From: Anaerolineales bacterium | Lineage (GTDB): Bacteria; Chloroflexota; Anaerolineae; Anaerolineales; Anaerolineaceae | NCBI GenBank assembly: GCA_020060485.1 | Contig: JAGVAB010000174.1 | Coordinates: forward strand, 1-64,000 | Length of the DNA: 64,000 bases | Direction of reading: 5' to 3' | In this document: piece by piece, positions 1 through 7,333 of the stretch | How the letters are laid out: every line of letters starts with the position of its first letter | Numbering within the stretch: the first letter of the stretch is position 1 | The notes under the pieces: model-generated | What the model saw: the letters and a program-made list of their open reading frames with translations, nothing else | Databases searched by the model: none | Told to the model about the DNA's origin: nothing | Program-made: the position numbers and the translations under genes

Positions 1-1
1 A

Positions 2-700
2 TTGATGGCTTTCATGTCTTCATCCTTGAAAGTGGATCAAACCGTGACTGGCCTGGCTTTGAACATTTTTGCCAACGGTCTTGCTTTTTATGGCTACCGG
101 GTGGCTTTCAAACAATTTGTCAGCGAGAATTTGCCCACAGTACGAACTTTCCGGCCAGTGCCAATCCCTGTGTTGTCCCGTATTCCGGTGCTGGGCGAAA
201 CCTTGTTCACCCAGCACATATTGACCTATATGGCTTTGGTAATGGTGCCGGTGATCTATTTCTTCCTGTATCGCACCAAGTTCGGGCTTGAACTGCGCTG
301 TCTGGGAGAGAACCCGCGCGCAGTGGATATGCGCGGCATCAATATTCATCTTTACCAGTATCTGGCAGTTATCTTTGGCGGGATGATGGCTGGTTTGGGC
401 GGGGCTTTTTTGACCCTTGCATCAGCCGGTTTGTTCGTGCCCGATATTGCCGCTGGCCGCGGCTGGATCGCCATTGCGATTGTGATCTTTGGCGGCTGGA
501 AGCCTTTCCGCATTCTGGCGGCAGCCTTGTTCTTCGGTTTGCTTGACTCTTTTCAGCTTCAGGTGCAGGGAGTCGGAATTCAGTTCCCGTACCAACTGCT
601 GCTGGCTTTACCTTATGTTTTGACCATTGTGGCCCTGGTAGTGAGCCGCAATCGGCAGGGAGCGCCTTTGTCATTGGGCATCCCATACACCCGCGAATGA
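2..700 (+). CDS. Nucleoside-type ABC importer permease, 5' truncated by window edge
   Basis: Membrane permease of the BMP/nucleoside (YufQ/RbsC-like) importer family. Only the C-terminal 232 residues are present; the frame is open at the left edge, and comparison with the second permease at 14443-15438 suggests about 95 residues are missing. The two share the pattern ending in GENPRA/GENPAA, then a glycine-rich helix, then GRGWIAIAIVIFG versus GKGWIAVALVIFA and a final LLALPYVLTI. Several hydrophobic helices are visible. It is followed after 51 bases by a methyltransferase gene on the same strand, so an importer operon enters the window from the left. The family call is firm; the substrate is inferred. 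Confidence 0.88.
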   Translation: MMAFMSSSLKVDQTVTGLALNIFANGLAFYGYRVAFKQFVSENLPTVRTFRPVPIPVLSRIPVLGETLFTQHILTYMALVMVPVIYFFLYRTKFGLELRCLGENPRAVDMRGINIHLYQYLAVIFGGMMAGLGGAFLTLASAGLFVPDIAAGRGWIAIAIVIFGGWKPFRILAAALFFGLLDSFQLQVQGVGIQFPYQLLLALPYVLTIVALVVSRNRQGAPLSLGIPYTRE

Positions 701-751
701 CTGGTCCTTTAAACCTCGGATTCGCATAATTATTGACTGGAGGATAAAGAA

Positions 752-1813
752 ATGTCACAGAACGCTTTGATCGACCTGGTACAGGGAATGGACCATTTAC
801 CTGTGGTTCCGTTGCTGGGCTTCCCCGGCGCGCAAACCACCAACAGCACAGTGCGCCAGAACATGTTTAATTATGGTTTGCATTTTCGCTCACTGATGAA
901 TCTGGTCAAACGCTACAAACCGGATGCGCTATTCATGATGATGGATCTTTCCCTGGAGATTAATGCTCTGGGCGGGCCGGTGCGCTATGATGAGTTTGCC
1001 GCCCCCAGTGTGCTCGATCATATGGTGGTTGATGAAGCAGGTTTGGAGTCTTTATACAAGATCAACATTCGCCAGGATGCGCGTATCAACGCTTACCTGA
1101 AAACGCTGGGCCTGATGATCAAATATTTCAATGTCATGCCAGCGGCTTATGTGATTGGCCCCTTCACTCTGGCATCCCATTTGCTGGGCGCCAGCAAGGC
1201 GGCCAAAGCCACCATCAAGAATGTGGATTTTCTGCACAAAGTGCTGGACTTTACTGTGGGTGTGATCAAAGACCATGCGGCCATGTTAACCGAAGCCGGG
1301 GCGGAGATGATCTGCGTGCTGGAGCCAAGCGCAATGGGTGTTTCTCCGGCGTCCTTTGATGAATTCTCAAAGCCATATTTGCAGCGCATTTATGAAGGTT
1401 TTACAACCTATTCCGTGCTGCACATTTGCGGCAACACAACGCACCTGGTGGAGAACATGGCTCTTTCGGGCGCGCAGGGTTTGAGCCTGGATAGGGGCAC
1501 TGACCTGGTAGCGGCTGCCGAGAAGGTATCCGACAAAGTGGTCATTATCGGCAATGTGCCGCCGGTGCATGTGGTTCTGGAGCAGACCCCCAAAGATGTT
1601 TACGATTTCACTGTTGATTTGATGCACAAGATGTCACCTTTCAAGAATTTCATCCTTGCGACTGGCTGCGATCTACCTCCAGATACTCCGCTGGATAATA
1701 TTCAGGCGATGATGAATGCCGGCCGCGGGTTGCCTCTCGATGCCCGCCCCGAATATCCGGATGCGTTGAAAGAGGACGAGCAGGCCATTCTGGCAGCATT
1801 GGAACAAGCCTGA
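752..1813 (+). CDS. MtaA/CmuA-family (uroporphyrinogen decarboxylase-like) methyltransferase
   Basis: A 353-residue TIM-barrel protein of the UroD/MtaA/CmuA family. In corrinoid methyl-transfer systems such proteins are the second methyltransferase, moving a methyl group from methyl-cob(III)alamin to a thiol or to tetrahydrofolate. The zinc-binding pattern is visible as H224-x-C226 (in HICGN) and C306 (in TGCDLPPDTP), which argues for a methyltransferase and against haem biosynthesis. GGAGG lies just before the ATG. It is the first of a run leading into two corrinoid-activation proteins, and the likely corrinoid partner is at 15481-16152. The acceptor cannot be read from sequence; tetrahydrofolate is more plausible than coenzyme M in a bacterium. 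Confidence 0.85.
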   Translation: MSQNALIDLVQGMDHLPVVPLLGFPGAQTTNSTVRQNMFNYGLHFRSLMNLVKRYKPDALFMMMDLSLEINALGGPVRYDEFAAPSVLDHMVVDEAGLESLYKINIRQDARINAYLKTLGLMIKYFNVMPAAYVIGPFTLASHLLGASKAAKATIKNVDFLHKVLDFTVGVIKDHAAMLTEAGAEMICVLEPSAMGVSPASFDEFSKPYLQRIYEGFTTYSVLHICGNTTHLVENMALSGAQGLSLDRGTDLVAAAEKVSDKVVIIGNVPPVHVVLEQTPKDVYDFTVDLMHKMSPFKNFILATGCDLPPDTPLDNIQAMMNAGRGLPLDARPEYPDALKEDEQAILAALEQA

Positions 1814-1865
1814 GGTTCACTGGTATTAATGGGTTAATGGTGATGATTGATTACAAGGTTGAAGC

Positions 1866-2594
1866 ATGACGGTTGACAAGCAGCATATTATTGTTAATGG
1901 TTGGGATCTCCCGCTGAGCGTGGACCAGGTTATCTGGAGCCAGGGGGCAGATCCCGCCGTCATGCGCCAGCGCCGGCCGCAGGTTGTGCGCATAGCCGAA
2001 GATGTCGTGCAGCAGGAAGCAGGACATCTGGCGCCGGTGCTGCTCTACCGGCGCATCCCGGTGAAAGGTTTCTGGCATAATCGGCTGGAGTTGGAAGGCG
2101 GCAGTACATTGCAAGGGCAGGTGCTGGCCGAGAATCTGGCTGCGGCTGAGGAGATCGTGATTGCCATTTACACTGTGGGCGAGACTTTGGATGAGCGCCT
2201 GACGTTGGCGATGAAGGGGCGTTTGCCTTATGCTCTGGCGCTGGATGCCCTGGGAACGGCAGCTGTGGATGAGTTGGGGCGGCAGGTGCAGGCCCATTTT
2301 AAAAGCCTGGCACAGGTGGATGGCAAAAAGGTTAGCATGTGTTTCAGTCCGGGTATGTTGGGCTGGGAACTGGCAGAAGGACAGTTGCAAATCTTTGACC
2401 TGATTGATGCCGGGCTGATCGGGGTGCATGTGGCAGATACTGGCCGCATGACGCCGCGCAAGACGATTTCGGCCATTTTTGGCCTGGGAAGTATGTTGAC
2501 GGATAAACCAGTTTCACCCTGCGAGTTTTGCGCTGTGCAGGATCATTGTCAGTATCGAGGAAGATATGGCGAATTTGCCGCACTTCACAATTGA
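1866..2594 (+). CDS. MetH activation-domain-like corrinoid-associated protein
   Basis: 242 residues resembling the vitamin B12-dependent methionine synthase activation region, which binds S-adenosylmethionine during reductive methylation of cob(II)alamin. The characteristic stretch FSPGMLGWELAEGQLQIFDL is followed by a GV-x-(9-12)-M-x-P-x-K-(S/T)-x-SAIFGLG-type segment (MTPRKTISAIFGLG). The C-terminus carries C219-x2-C222-x5-C228, a possible metal or Fe-S site. Stand-alone proteins of this kind occur beside corrinoid methyltransferases and RACE proteins. Its end overlaps the start of the RACE gene by 29 bases, implying translational coupling. An exact role as SAM-dependent reactivator is inferred from context. 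Confidence 0.8.
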   Translation: MTVDKQHIIVNGWDLPLSVDQVIWSQGADPAVMRQRRPQVVRIAEDVVQQEAGHLAPVLLYRRIPVKGFWHNRLELEGGSTLQGQVLAENLAAAEEIVIAIYTVGETLDERLTLAMKGRLPYALALDALGTAAVDELGRQVQAHFKSLAQVDGKKVSMCFSPGMLGWELAEGQLQIFDLIDAGLIGVHVADTGRMTPRKTISAIFGLGSMLTDKPVSPCEFCAVQDHCQYRGRYGEFAALHN

Positions 2595-4407
2595 TCTGGA
2601 GCCAATCGGCAGCCGCGCGGAGATCAGCGGGGAAGAGTCCCTGCTGCACGCGGCCCAACTGGCCGGAGTCCATCTCACCGCAGTTTGCGGTGGGGCGGGC
2701 GTGTGCGGCAAATGCCGGGTGCGGGTCATCAGCGGCGAAGTAACTCGGCCCAACGCCGCCGAGAGAAAAATTTTCAGCCAGCAGGAGCTGGATCAAGGAT
2801 ACCGCCTGGCTTGTGAGACCAGGCCGCTTTCAGACGTCAAGCTGCATTTGCCATCTGAATCATTGACCACCACCCAGCGTTTGCAGGTGGAAGGCAGGGA
2901 GACCCGCATAGCGACTGCACCGGTAGTAACAGGTCTGGATCTGGAGATGGAAGCGCCCAGCCTGGGCGATTTGCGTTCAGATATGGTGCGATTACAGGAT
3001 GCCTGCCGCCAGGCTGGCCGGGTTAATTTGCGGGCTGGACTGCCGGTATTGGCAGACCTTTCTGACCGGCTGCGCCAGATGAACTGGCGTTTCAGGCTGG
3101 TGTTGGCCGAGGATGAGATCGTGGCCGTGCTGCCTTACGGCCAAACGTTGTATGGCCTGGCAGTGGATATTGGCACAACAAAAGTGGCTGCTTATCTGGT
3201 CAATTTGGAAGACGGACAGACTGTGGCCATGACCGGCGCAATGAATCCGCAGGTGGCTTATGGCGAAGATGTGGTCAGCCGGATTGCTTATGTCAATGAA
3301 AGCCCGGATCACAAGACAGCCATGCAGCAGACGTTAATCGATACGCTGAACGTGATGACAGCCCGACTGTGTGAAGAGGGCGGCGTGAGCCGGGAACAAA
3401 TTGTGGATGCAGTGGTGGTGGGAAACACCGCCATTCATCACCTTTTCCTGGGACTGCCGGTTTTGCAGTTGGGCATGTCTCCCTTCATTTCGGCGGTCAG
3501 CCAGGCCATTCAGGTCTCGGCGGTTGAATTGGGTTTGAAGATGGCGCCAGGCGCAATGGTTTACTTGCCGCCCAATATCGCCGGTTATGTAGGGGCGGAT
3601 CATGTTTCCGTGTTGCTTGCCAGCCGCCTTTTGGACGAGAAACGTACTGTGATCGCCTGCGACATCGGCACCAACACCGAGATCAGCATCACTCATCAAG
3701 GTCAGGTTTGGAGCTGTTCCTGCGCTTCCGGCCCGGCATTTGAGGGCGCACACATCAGCGCCGGGATGCGTGCAGCCCCTGGTGCGATTGAACGGGTCAA
3801 GATTCTGGATGGCAAGGTGCGCATCAATACCATTGAGGATCAGCCGCCGGTGGGCATTTGCGGTTCGGGCATTCTGGATGCCATCTCGGAAATGTTTTCG
3901 GCCGGAATGTTAAAAACCAGCGGTGCTTTTACCCAGGGACATGCCCTGGTGCGAAACGATAAACGCAAAGGCGAGGTTTTGCTGGCTGATGAATCTGTCA
4001 GCGGGCATCACCGCCAGATCGTGGTAACGCGTAATGACGTGAATGAGATCCAGCTTGCGAAGGGTGCCATCCGCACTGGCATTGATGTTTTGATGGAAAT
4101 GGCCGGTGTTGATGAAAAAGAGATCGATATGTTCATTCTGGCTGGAGCTTTTGGCACGTATATCGATGTGGAAAGTGGGATCAACATTGGCATGTTTCCC
4201 GATCTGCCGAGCGAGCGTTTTGTGCAGGTAGGGAATGCGGCTGGAATGGGCGCAAAAGAAATGTTGATCTCTAAAAAAATGCGGTTGATGGCTGAGCAAA
4301 TTGCGCAAAAAGTGGCATATATCGAATTGACGACTTACCCTCGCTTTACCCACAAGTTTGCCAAAGCGATGTTTTTTCCTGAAACACAGGGAGCAGGTGA
4401 AGGGTAA
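2566..4407 (+). CDS. RACE protein: [2Fe-2S]/ASKHA reductive activator of corrinoid enzymes
   Basis: 613 residues with an N-terminal plant-type [2Fe-2S] domain (C41, C47, C50, C83), a middle domain and a C-terminal ASKHA ATPase-like domain starting near residue 200 (VDIGTTKVAAYLV) with a second phosphate-loop-like motif (ACDIGTNTEISI). This is the architecture of reductive activators of corrinoid-dependent enzymes (DUF4445/RACE family), which return inactive cob(II)alamin to cob(I)alamin with electrons from the Fe-S cluster. The ATG lies inside the preceding gene. Together with the neighbouring methyltransferases it makes the methyl-transfer system self-sufficient. Family confidence is high; the specific partner, the protein at 15481, is inferred. 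Confidence 0.92.
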   Translation: MANLPHFTIDLEPIGSRAEISGEESLLHAAQLAGVHLTAVCGGAGVCGKCRVRVISGEVTRPNAAERKIFSQQELDQGYRLACETRPLSDVKLHLPSESLTTTQRLQVEGRETRIATAPVVTGLDLEMEAPSLGDLRSDMVRLQDACRQAGRVNLRAGLPVLADLSDRLRQMNWRFRLVLAEDEIVAVLPYGQTLYGLAVDIGTTKVAAYLVNLEDGQTVAMTGAMNPQVAYGEDVVSRIAYVNESPDHKTAMQQTLIDTLNVMTARLCEEGGVSREQIVDAVVVGNTAIHHLFLGLPVLQLGMSPFISAVSQAIQVSAVELGLKMAPGAMVYLPPNIAGYVGADHVSVLLASRLLDEKRTVIACDIGTNTEISITHQGQVWSCSCASGPAFEGAHISAGMRAAPGAIERVKILDGKVRINTIEDQPPVGICGSGILDAISEMFSAGMLKTSGAFTQGHALVRNDKRKGEVLLADESVSGHHRQIVVTRNDVNEIQLAKGAIRTGIDVLMEMAGVDEKEIDMFILAGAFGTYIDVESGINIGMFPDLPSERFVQVGNAAGMGAKEMLISKKMRLMAEQIAQKVAYIELTTYPRFTHKFAKAMFFPETQGAGEG

Positions 4408-4408
4408 A

Positions 4409-5185
4409 ATGACGAAGAAAGCATCCGCCTTTCAGGAAATCTCCAGCGGCATTGCCGCCAAACGGGCTGCTCAGGGCTGCATGGCAATCTGGCCGGTGGC
4501 TTCTTTGGAGCAGCACGGTCCGCACCTGCCCCTGGGCACAGACGCCCTGGTGTTGGACGCTTTGGTCTCTGCTTGCCGCGAAGAATTGGGAGAAGCTTTT
4601 CGGGGTGTTTTTCTGCCTACTTTGAATTATGGCAAAAGTCCGGAGCATTTGCACTTCGCCGGGACGGTCTCCTTGCAGTCAACCACCTTGCTGGCATTGG
4701 TCGATGACATGACAGCCAGCCTGGCGCGGCATGGTTTCCGTCATTTTGTATTCTTCAACGGACATGGCGGCAACGCAGCCTTGCTGCAGGCGGCGGCTTT
4801 TGACCTGCGCGCCAAATATGATGTGCTTGTTTACAATCTGGATTTGTGGGGCGGCGGTTTCTTCCGCTCGATGATAGCTGAATATTTCCCATCGCTGGTT
4901 GGCAGGGAAGTGCATGCCGCTTCAGCAGAAACTGCATTGATGCAGTATTTGTACCCGGCGCTGGTTGGCGATGTGCCCGTGGTGGAAGTTCCGCAGAAGG
5001 ACACAGATGGTCTGTCACATGGCTGGCTGGCCGAGGATTTTCATTCTTCCGGGGTGATTGGTAATCCCGCCCTGGCGAACGCCGCAATTGGTGCGCAGAT
5101 TTTTGCAGATGCAGTGCAGAAGGCAAGTCAATTGCTGCGTGATCTGGAATTACAGATTTCTACATTAACCTTAGGAGGATATTAA
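4409..5185 (+). CDS. Creatininase-family amidohydrolase
   Basis: 258 residues of the creatininase superfamily, metal-dependent hydrolases that open cyclic amides (creatininase) or hydrolyse formamides of purine and pyrimidine breakdown products. Conserved metal ligands appear as E34, H36 and D45 in the EQHGPHLPLGTD segment, followed by the NGHGGN motif and a late HAASAET motif. I chose the ATG at 4409 because GGTGAAGGG precedes it; an upstream in-frame ATG at 4358 would overlap the RACE gene by 50 bases and adds an unconserved extension. The stop overlaps the next start (TAATG), so it is translationally coupled to the deaminase. The substrate is unknown; a nitrogen heterocycle or its ring-opened product fits the context. 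Confidence 0.87.
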   Translation: MTKKASAFQEISSGIAAKRAAQGCMAIWPVASLEQHGPHLPLGTDALVLDALVSACREELGEAFRGVFLPTLNYGKSPEHLHFAGTVSLQSTTLLALVDDMTASLARHGFRHFVFFNGHGGNAALLQAAAFDLRAKYDVLVYNLDLWGGGFFRSMIAEYFPSLVGREVHAASAETALMQYLYPALVGDVPVVEVPQKDTDGLSHGWLAEDFHSSGVIGNPALANAAIGAQIFADAVQKASQLLRDLELQISTLTLGGY

Positions 5186-6573
5186 TGAGTACCTTGCTGG
5201 TCAAGAATGCAGAAGTGGTCATCACTATGGATCAGGAACGCAGACAGATTCGCAATGGCGGTATTTTTGTACGCGATAATGTGATTGAAAAAGTCGGCCC
5301 CATGACGGAACTGCCCGTTGATGCCGATCGGGTGATCGATGCTCAGGGGATGGCCGTCCTGCCTGGTCTGGTCAACACCCACCATCATTTTTACCAGACC
5401 TTAACCAGAGCCGTTCCCGGCGCTGAGAATCATAAACTGTTTGACTGGCTGGTACGCCTGTATCCGATCTGGGGCGAGATGGGTGCTGAAGAAGTGTATG
5501 TCAGCACCAAGACCGCCATGGCCGAGATGATCCTTTCCGGCTGCACCACCAGCAGCGACCATCTTTATCTTTACCCGCATGATGCCACCTTTGGTGATCA
5601 GGTGCGGGCTGCGCAAGAGATCGGCATGCGTTTCCATCCCACACAAGGATCGATGTCGCTCGGTCGCAGCAAGGGCGGTTTGCCGCCGGATCATGTGGTC
5701 AAAGATGAAGACGTGATCCTCAAGGAAAGCCAGCAGATCATTGAGAAATATCACGATGCCAGCCAGTATTCGATGCTGCGGGTCACACTGGCCCCCTGCT
5801 CACCGTTCTCGGTCACGCCCGACCTGATGCGCGAGTCGGCCATCCTGGCACGCAGCTTTGACAAAGTCCAATTGCACACCCACGTGGCAGAAACCATGGA
5901 CGAAGAATCCTTCACCATGCGCGATTTTGGCTTGCGGCCAGCGCGGTTGATGGAAGATTTGGGCTGGGTCGGACCAGATGTATGGTGGGCGCACAGCATT
6001 TTCGTCAACGATGACGAGATACGAATGATGGCTGAAACCGGCACTGGTGTTGCCCACTGCCCGTCTTCCAACATGCGCCTGGGTTCCGGTATTTGCCGGG
6101 TGCGCGAATTGCTGGATGCCGGTGTGAATGTCAGCCTGGCCGTGGATGGTTCAGCCAGCAATGACTCTTCGAATATGTTTGAAGAAGCCCGCCATGCTCT
6201 TCTGCTTCAGAGAGTCAAATACGGTGCGGAAGCCTTCACTGTCCAGGATGCGCTGGATATCGCCATCCTCGGCGGGGCCAAGGTGCTGGGGCGGAATGAC
6301 ATCGGCGTTCTTGAACCAGGTTACGCGGCTGATTTCATCGGTGTAAACCTGAATACGCTTAGCTTGTCCGGCGGTGCAGTGCATGATCCGCTTTCCTCAT
6401 TATTGTTGTGCTCGGTTAACCGGGTGGACTTCTCGGTGATCAATGGCAAGGTGATCGTTGAGGATGGCGAAATGCAGACCCTTGATCTAGAGTCTCACAT
6501 CGCTCATCACAATGAGCTTGCCCGCAAGATGGTTGCCAAACACCCTGAACCGGAGCGTTTCAAGTTGGTATAA
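5185..6573 (+). CDS. 8-oxoguanine deaminase-like amidohydrolase
   Basis: 462-residue metallo-dependent hydrolase of the ATZ/TRZ-like deaminase group. Visible ligands are H66 and H68 (NTHHHFYQTLTRA), H233 and E236 (LHTHVAE), H270 and D321 (AVDGSASNDSSNM). The combination HCPSSNMRLGSGI plus DGSASNDSSNM is typical of bacterial 8-oxoguanine deaminase (8-oxoguanine to urate and ammonia); related enzymes deaminate guanine, isoxanthopterin, s-triazines or creatinine, so the substrate is a prediction. GGAGG sits before the ATG and the gene overlaps the creatininase stop. Next to BMP-type importers and a molybdenum hydroxylase it supports purine or heterocycle catabolism. Confidence 0.85.
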   Translation: MSTLLVKNAEVVITMDQERRQIRNGGIFVRDNVIEKVGPMTELPVDADRVIDAQGMAVLPGLVNTHHHFYQTLTRAVPGAENHKLFDWLVRLYPIWGEMGAEEVYVSTKTAMAEMILSGCTTSSDHLYLYPHDATFGDQVRAAQEIGMRFHPTQGSMSLGRSKGGLPPDHVVKDEDVILKESQQIIEKYHDASQYSMLRVTLAPCSPFSVTPDLMRESAILARSFDKVQLHTHVAETMDEESFTMRDFGLRPARLMEDLGWVGPDVWWAHSIFVNDDEIRMMAETGTGVAHCPSSNMRLGSGICRVRELLDAGVNVSLAVDGSASNDSSNMFEEARHALLLQRVKYGAEAFTVQDALDIAILGGAKVLGRNDIGVLEPGYAADFIGVNLNTLSLSGGAVHDPLSSLLLCSVNRVDFSVINGKVIVEDGEMQTLDLESHIAHHNELARKMVAKHPEPERFKLV

Positions 6574-6672
6574 GTTGTCTGACCAGCCCCAGTCAAAAAA
6601 ATGCGATGGGCTGCGTATAGTCAATCAAGCGGCATGATAGAAAATGACGGAAAACATGTGGAGACAGTTAAA

Positions 6673-7323
6673 ATGATCCAAAAATTAGAATTGCGGCAAG
6701 GCGGCCAGGCGCTCAGAATGGACATGGATGTGCTGCTGGATGATGTTTATGCCCAGCCGGGACTGCCTGAGGCCGTCAAGCAGGCCCTGAGTGGGGCAGT
6801 AAGTTGGCAGCAGCGCAGTGAGACGACTCTGGCTCGCTTCCTGGCTGGCCCCAGTCAGTTTCCGGCTTTGGTGTTGGCCTTGCTGGTTTGCGATACGCTG
6901 GTTTTGACTGATAGTGCCCAGCAGGGCATGGATATGCATGATTATTTTCTGGCCAGAGATCGGCAGGAACCAATGGCTTTGGTGGTGCCGGTTGTTGTGC
7001 TGGGGCGTAAACTTTCTGCTGCCCGGGTAGGCTTGACACCAACCGGGGAGGGGATCGTTCTGGCAGCTGCGGCAGTCACGATTGAGGATGGGCTGGTTAA
7101 AAACGCCCGCCTGGCGTTGAACGGGGTTTGGAAGAAAAAGCAATGGATGAGTGTGGCAGCGGATAAACTGGTTGGTGCACCTTTGAGCGATGAAAGGATT
7201 CAATCTGTGGTAACGGTTATAATGACCGAGGTTGATCCTCCTTCCGATCATCTCGGCAGTGCGGCATATCGCCGGGCAATGGCAGGTGTTATGACCCGCC
7301 AGGTTTTGGAAGCGTGCAGGTAG
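6673..7323 (+). CDS. Truncated FAD-binding subunit-like protein of a molybdenum hydroxylase
   Basis: 216 residues from the ATG at 6673, which has GGAG nine bases upstream; ATG 6601 is in frame but lacks a site. It resembles only the second half of the xanthine dehydrogenase/CO dehydrogenase medium (FAD) subunit. A segment SWQQRSETTLARFLAGPSQ stands where iRn-aTlGGN normally is, and the end DHLGSAAYRRAMAGVM matches the C-terminal domain. The usual N-terminal subdomain with the AGGT flavin-binding loop is absent, and the family is normally about 280-300 residues. It ends 10 bases before the fused large subunit. It may bind no flavin and act as a scaffold, or contact another electron carrier. 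Confidence 0.62.
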   Translation: MIQKLELRQGGQALRMDMDVLLDDVYAQPGLPEAVKQALSGAVSWQQRSETTLARFLAGPSQFPALVLALLVCDTLVLTDSAQQGMDMHDYFLARDRQEPMALVVPVVVLGRKLSAARVGLTPTGEGIVLAAAAVTIEDGLVKNARLALNGVWKKKQWMSVAADKLVGAPLSDERIQSVVTVIMTEVDPPSDHLGSAAYRRAMAGVMTRQVLEACR

Positions 7324-7333
7324 AGAGGCAGAC

